Below are positions 8,228 through 13,391 of a stretch of 13,391 nucleotides of DNA, piece by piece. Location of the stretch: the NCBI GenBank assembly GCA_002179805.1, contig NAVB01000733.1:1-13391 (forward strand). The letters run 5' to 3'. The translations under genes and the position numbers were made by a program. Source of the DNA: Acanthamoeba lenticulata. Taxonomy: Eukaryota > Discosea > Longamoebia > Acanthamoebidae. The first letter of the stretch is position 1, and each line of letters opens with the position of its first letter. The notes under the pieces are model-generated. The model was not told where the DNA came from. It ran no database searches and saw only the letters and a program-made list of their open reading frames with translations.

Positions 8228-8327
8228 CTTCTATCGTAAAGAGGAGAATGGCTGCAATTAATGGACAAATAAAGCAACACGCCTCAATAACATTCTTGCA
8301 AGATTTTACGGCACTTTCTTCAGCGTA

Positions 8328-9497
8328 ATGGAGACTTCTGTCGCGGCGGTGGATGCGCCTGACTTCACGAATGTTCGTACCTTTGTCTTGTTTGTTGGGT
8401 ATCCGCGCAGTGGCCATTCCCTCATTGGCTCCATCATGGACGCTCACCCCAACATCATCATTGCTCACGAGGTACGTCGCCTGTCCTGTCCTCTTAGTGC
8501 GGTGCTGATGATTCCAGTGCGACTTTAGTATGATGTCTTGAACAAGCTCGAGAACTACACGGGAGTGGACGGCAAGGCTCGCCTCTACCACGACTTGTTC
8601 TTGGATTCTAAGAACATGGCCTTCCGCGAGGGAGGCCGCCAGCATAACAACTACAGGTACTGCTGACGCTCCCTCCTTCCTGCCGCAACGTCTTGCTGAA
8701 CCCCAGGCTGCCACGGCCTCTCTAGCTATGCTGTCCCGGGCCAGTGGCAAGGGACGTATCGTGACACGCTGGAGATCATTGGCGACAAGAAAGGAGGTGC
8801 CTCAGCCGCCTTGCTGGCTAGAAAACCTGAAGAACTCGACCGTGCGCGCGATCTTGTGCAAGGCATGACTTCCTTCCTATGGACATAACATAAAACGGAC
8901 CATGATTGCTGACTGTTGTTGCGATATACAGTGCCCATCAAGCTCATCCACGTGATCCGCAACCCGTTCGATGCGATGGCCACGCACACCAAGAGAAAAG
9001 GCGCCACTTCATCCGACTCAGAGTGGTTCCAAAAGTTTATGAAAAGGTGACCCTCTCAGCGCCGCGGCGCCCGGTGCGACTGTCTTGTTCCTCATCAGGC
9101 GAGCGCCGTGTTCCGGTTAGGTTTGAAGCGCAAACTGAGGCCGTGCGAGCGCTCAAGCAAAGGACCAGCGAATATCAGATGATTGATCTTCGCTCAGACG
9201 ATGACATGACCACCGCGCCTAAGGAAACGTTAAAGCGGCTTTTCGACTTTTTGGAGGTGCCTTACACGGAGGAGTTCATTGCCGCATGCGCTTCGATCGT
9301 CTACACCAAGCCACACAAGAGCAGGTACTCTTCTTATGGCCGCCCTTCCTCTTCATCGCGGCCCTCCGGAAACTCACCACACAACACCCACCACTCCGAG
9401 CAGGCACGAGTTTGAGTGGAGAGAAGCGGAGAAGCAGCAGGTGGCCGACCTCATCGCCAAGACGGAGTGGTTCAGTGGCTACACCTTTGACAGCTGA
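8328..9497 (+). CDS. PAPS-dependent sulfotransferase family protein, 273 aa, six exons
   Basis: Predicted to transfer sulfate from PAPS to an unknown acceptor. Exons: 8328-8471, 8529-8656, 8726-8862, 8932-9046, 9121-9324 and 9404-9497; all phases agree. FVGYPRSGHSLIGS (residues 22-35) is the phosphosulfate-binding loop with Arg27 and Ser28. IHVIRNPFDAMAT (142-154) is the 3'-phosphate-binding motif with Arg146. APKETLKRLFDFLEVPYTEEFI and the C-terminal EFEWREAEKQQVADLI match the family's late helices. There is no signal peptide or membrane anchor, so it is probably cytosolic, unlike Golgi carbohydrate sulfotransferases. Introns 2 and 4 each have a stronger-looking upstream AG (8705-8706 and 9097-9098) that breaks the frame; the chosen acceptors restore it. 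Intron 3 is best modelled with a GC donor at 8863; an in-frame GT donor at 8842 would drop seven residues. The start has G at -3 and directly precedes the domain. Substrate cannot be told. Confidence 0.87.
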
Positions 9498-9647
9498 TGA
9501 TCAATCACTTCCTCGCTACGCAGAGTGCCGTTCGCCGTTCCGCTGCAGTGTTTATGGAGGAAAACGATAAGAAAAAGCTTTTCTTCTCGTTCAAGCTTTC
9601 CCGCCTTTTCCTGCTGCAACACCAACCCATTTCGATTTGTCGCAGAG
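9498..9647 (+). promoter_or_regulatory. Intergenic interval between sulfotransferase and cofactor D genes
   Basis: 150 bp that must hold both the 3' end of the sulfotransferase transcript and the cofactor D promoter. A 7-bp inverted repeat, AAGAAAA and TTTTCTT around AGC, lies at 9569-9585. No AATAAA is seen after the sulfotransferase stop. Confidence 0.4.

Positions 9648-13391
<3,744 letters not shown>

Larger units (their letters stand above)
8058..8327. promoter_or_regulatory. Divergent promoter interval (costars / sulfotransferase) containing a tRNA gene
   Basis: Only 270 bp separate the two divergent start codons, and a complete tRNA gene lies in the middle. Flanks of about 97 bp (costars side) and 100 bp (sulfotransferase side) remain for pol II promoters. 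The palindrome CTTGCAAG occurs once in each flank, at 8116-8123 and 8295-8302. The right flank is AT-rich relative to the window. Confidence 0.6.

Noticed and set aside
9404..9497. Horizontal transfer of the sulfotransferase from bacteria
   Set aside because: The gene has five introns with the same donor style as its neighbours and matching base composition, and its closest remembered relatives are eukaryotic. Nothing in the sequence points to recent transfer.

Overview
The window looks like nuclear DNA of a free-living protist, most likely an amoebozoan such as Acanthamoeba. The reasons are GC-rich coding sequence, very compact gene spacing, many short introns (about 48-180 bp), the standard genetic code (TAG, TAA and TGA all used as stops), a eukaryotic tRNA-Asn, and eukaryote-specific proteins (costars/ABRACL, tubulin cofactor D, a Vwaint-type vWA protein). 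The genus is an inference from these features, not a database match. All gene models below were built by hand by joining exons at splice sites that keep the frame and restore family motifs.

Layout from left to right. 1-267: intergenic, with a possible polyadenylation signal of an off-window gene. 268-1119 (minus): three-exon glutathione S-transferase of pi/sigma type. 1266-1686 (plus): a probable small unrecognised gene, divergent from the GST. 1765-7283 (minus): one large 16-exon gene for a protein of about 1451 residues, with an N-terminal vWA domain, a Vwaint-like region, a long disordered Ser/Pro/Gln/acidic region and a C-terminal ubiquitin-fold-like domain. 7284-7760: non-coding upstream region. 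7761-8057 (minus): intronless costars/ABRACL protein. 8155-8227 (minus): tRNA-Asn(GTT). 8328-9497 (plus): six-exon sulfotransferase. 9648 to the window end (plus): tubulin-folding cofactor D, with 16 exons visible and the 3' end missing.

The genes do not form a pathway. Two (costars and cofactor D) serve the cytoskeleton, two (GST and sulfotransferase) are conjugating enzymes, and the large vWA protein is probably a scaffold or regulator. The most useful observations are: an unusual splice-donor pattern (C at intron position +4 in 28 of 38 modelled introns); paired upstream acceptors in the sulfotransferase gene whose use would hit a stop formed by the TAG of the downstream acceptor; a tRNA inside a 270-bp divergent promoter interval that carries two copies of the same palindrome; and the small gene beside the GST. 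I saw no sign of a mobile element, CRISPR array or dedicated defence system.
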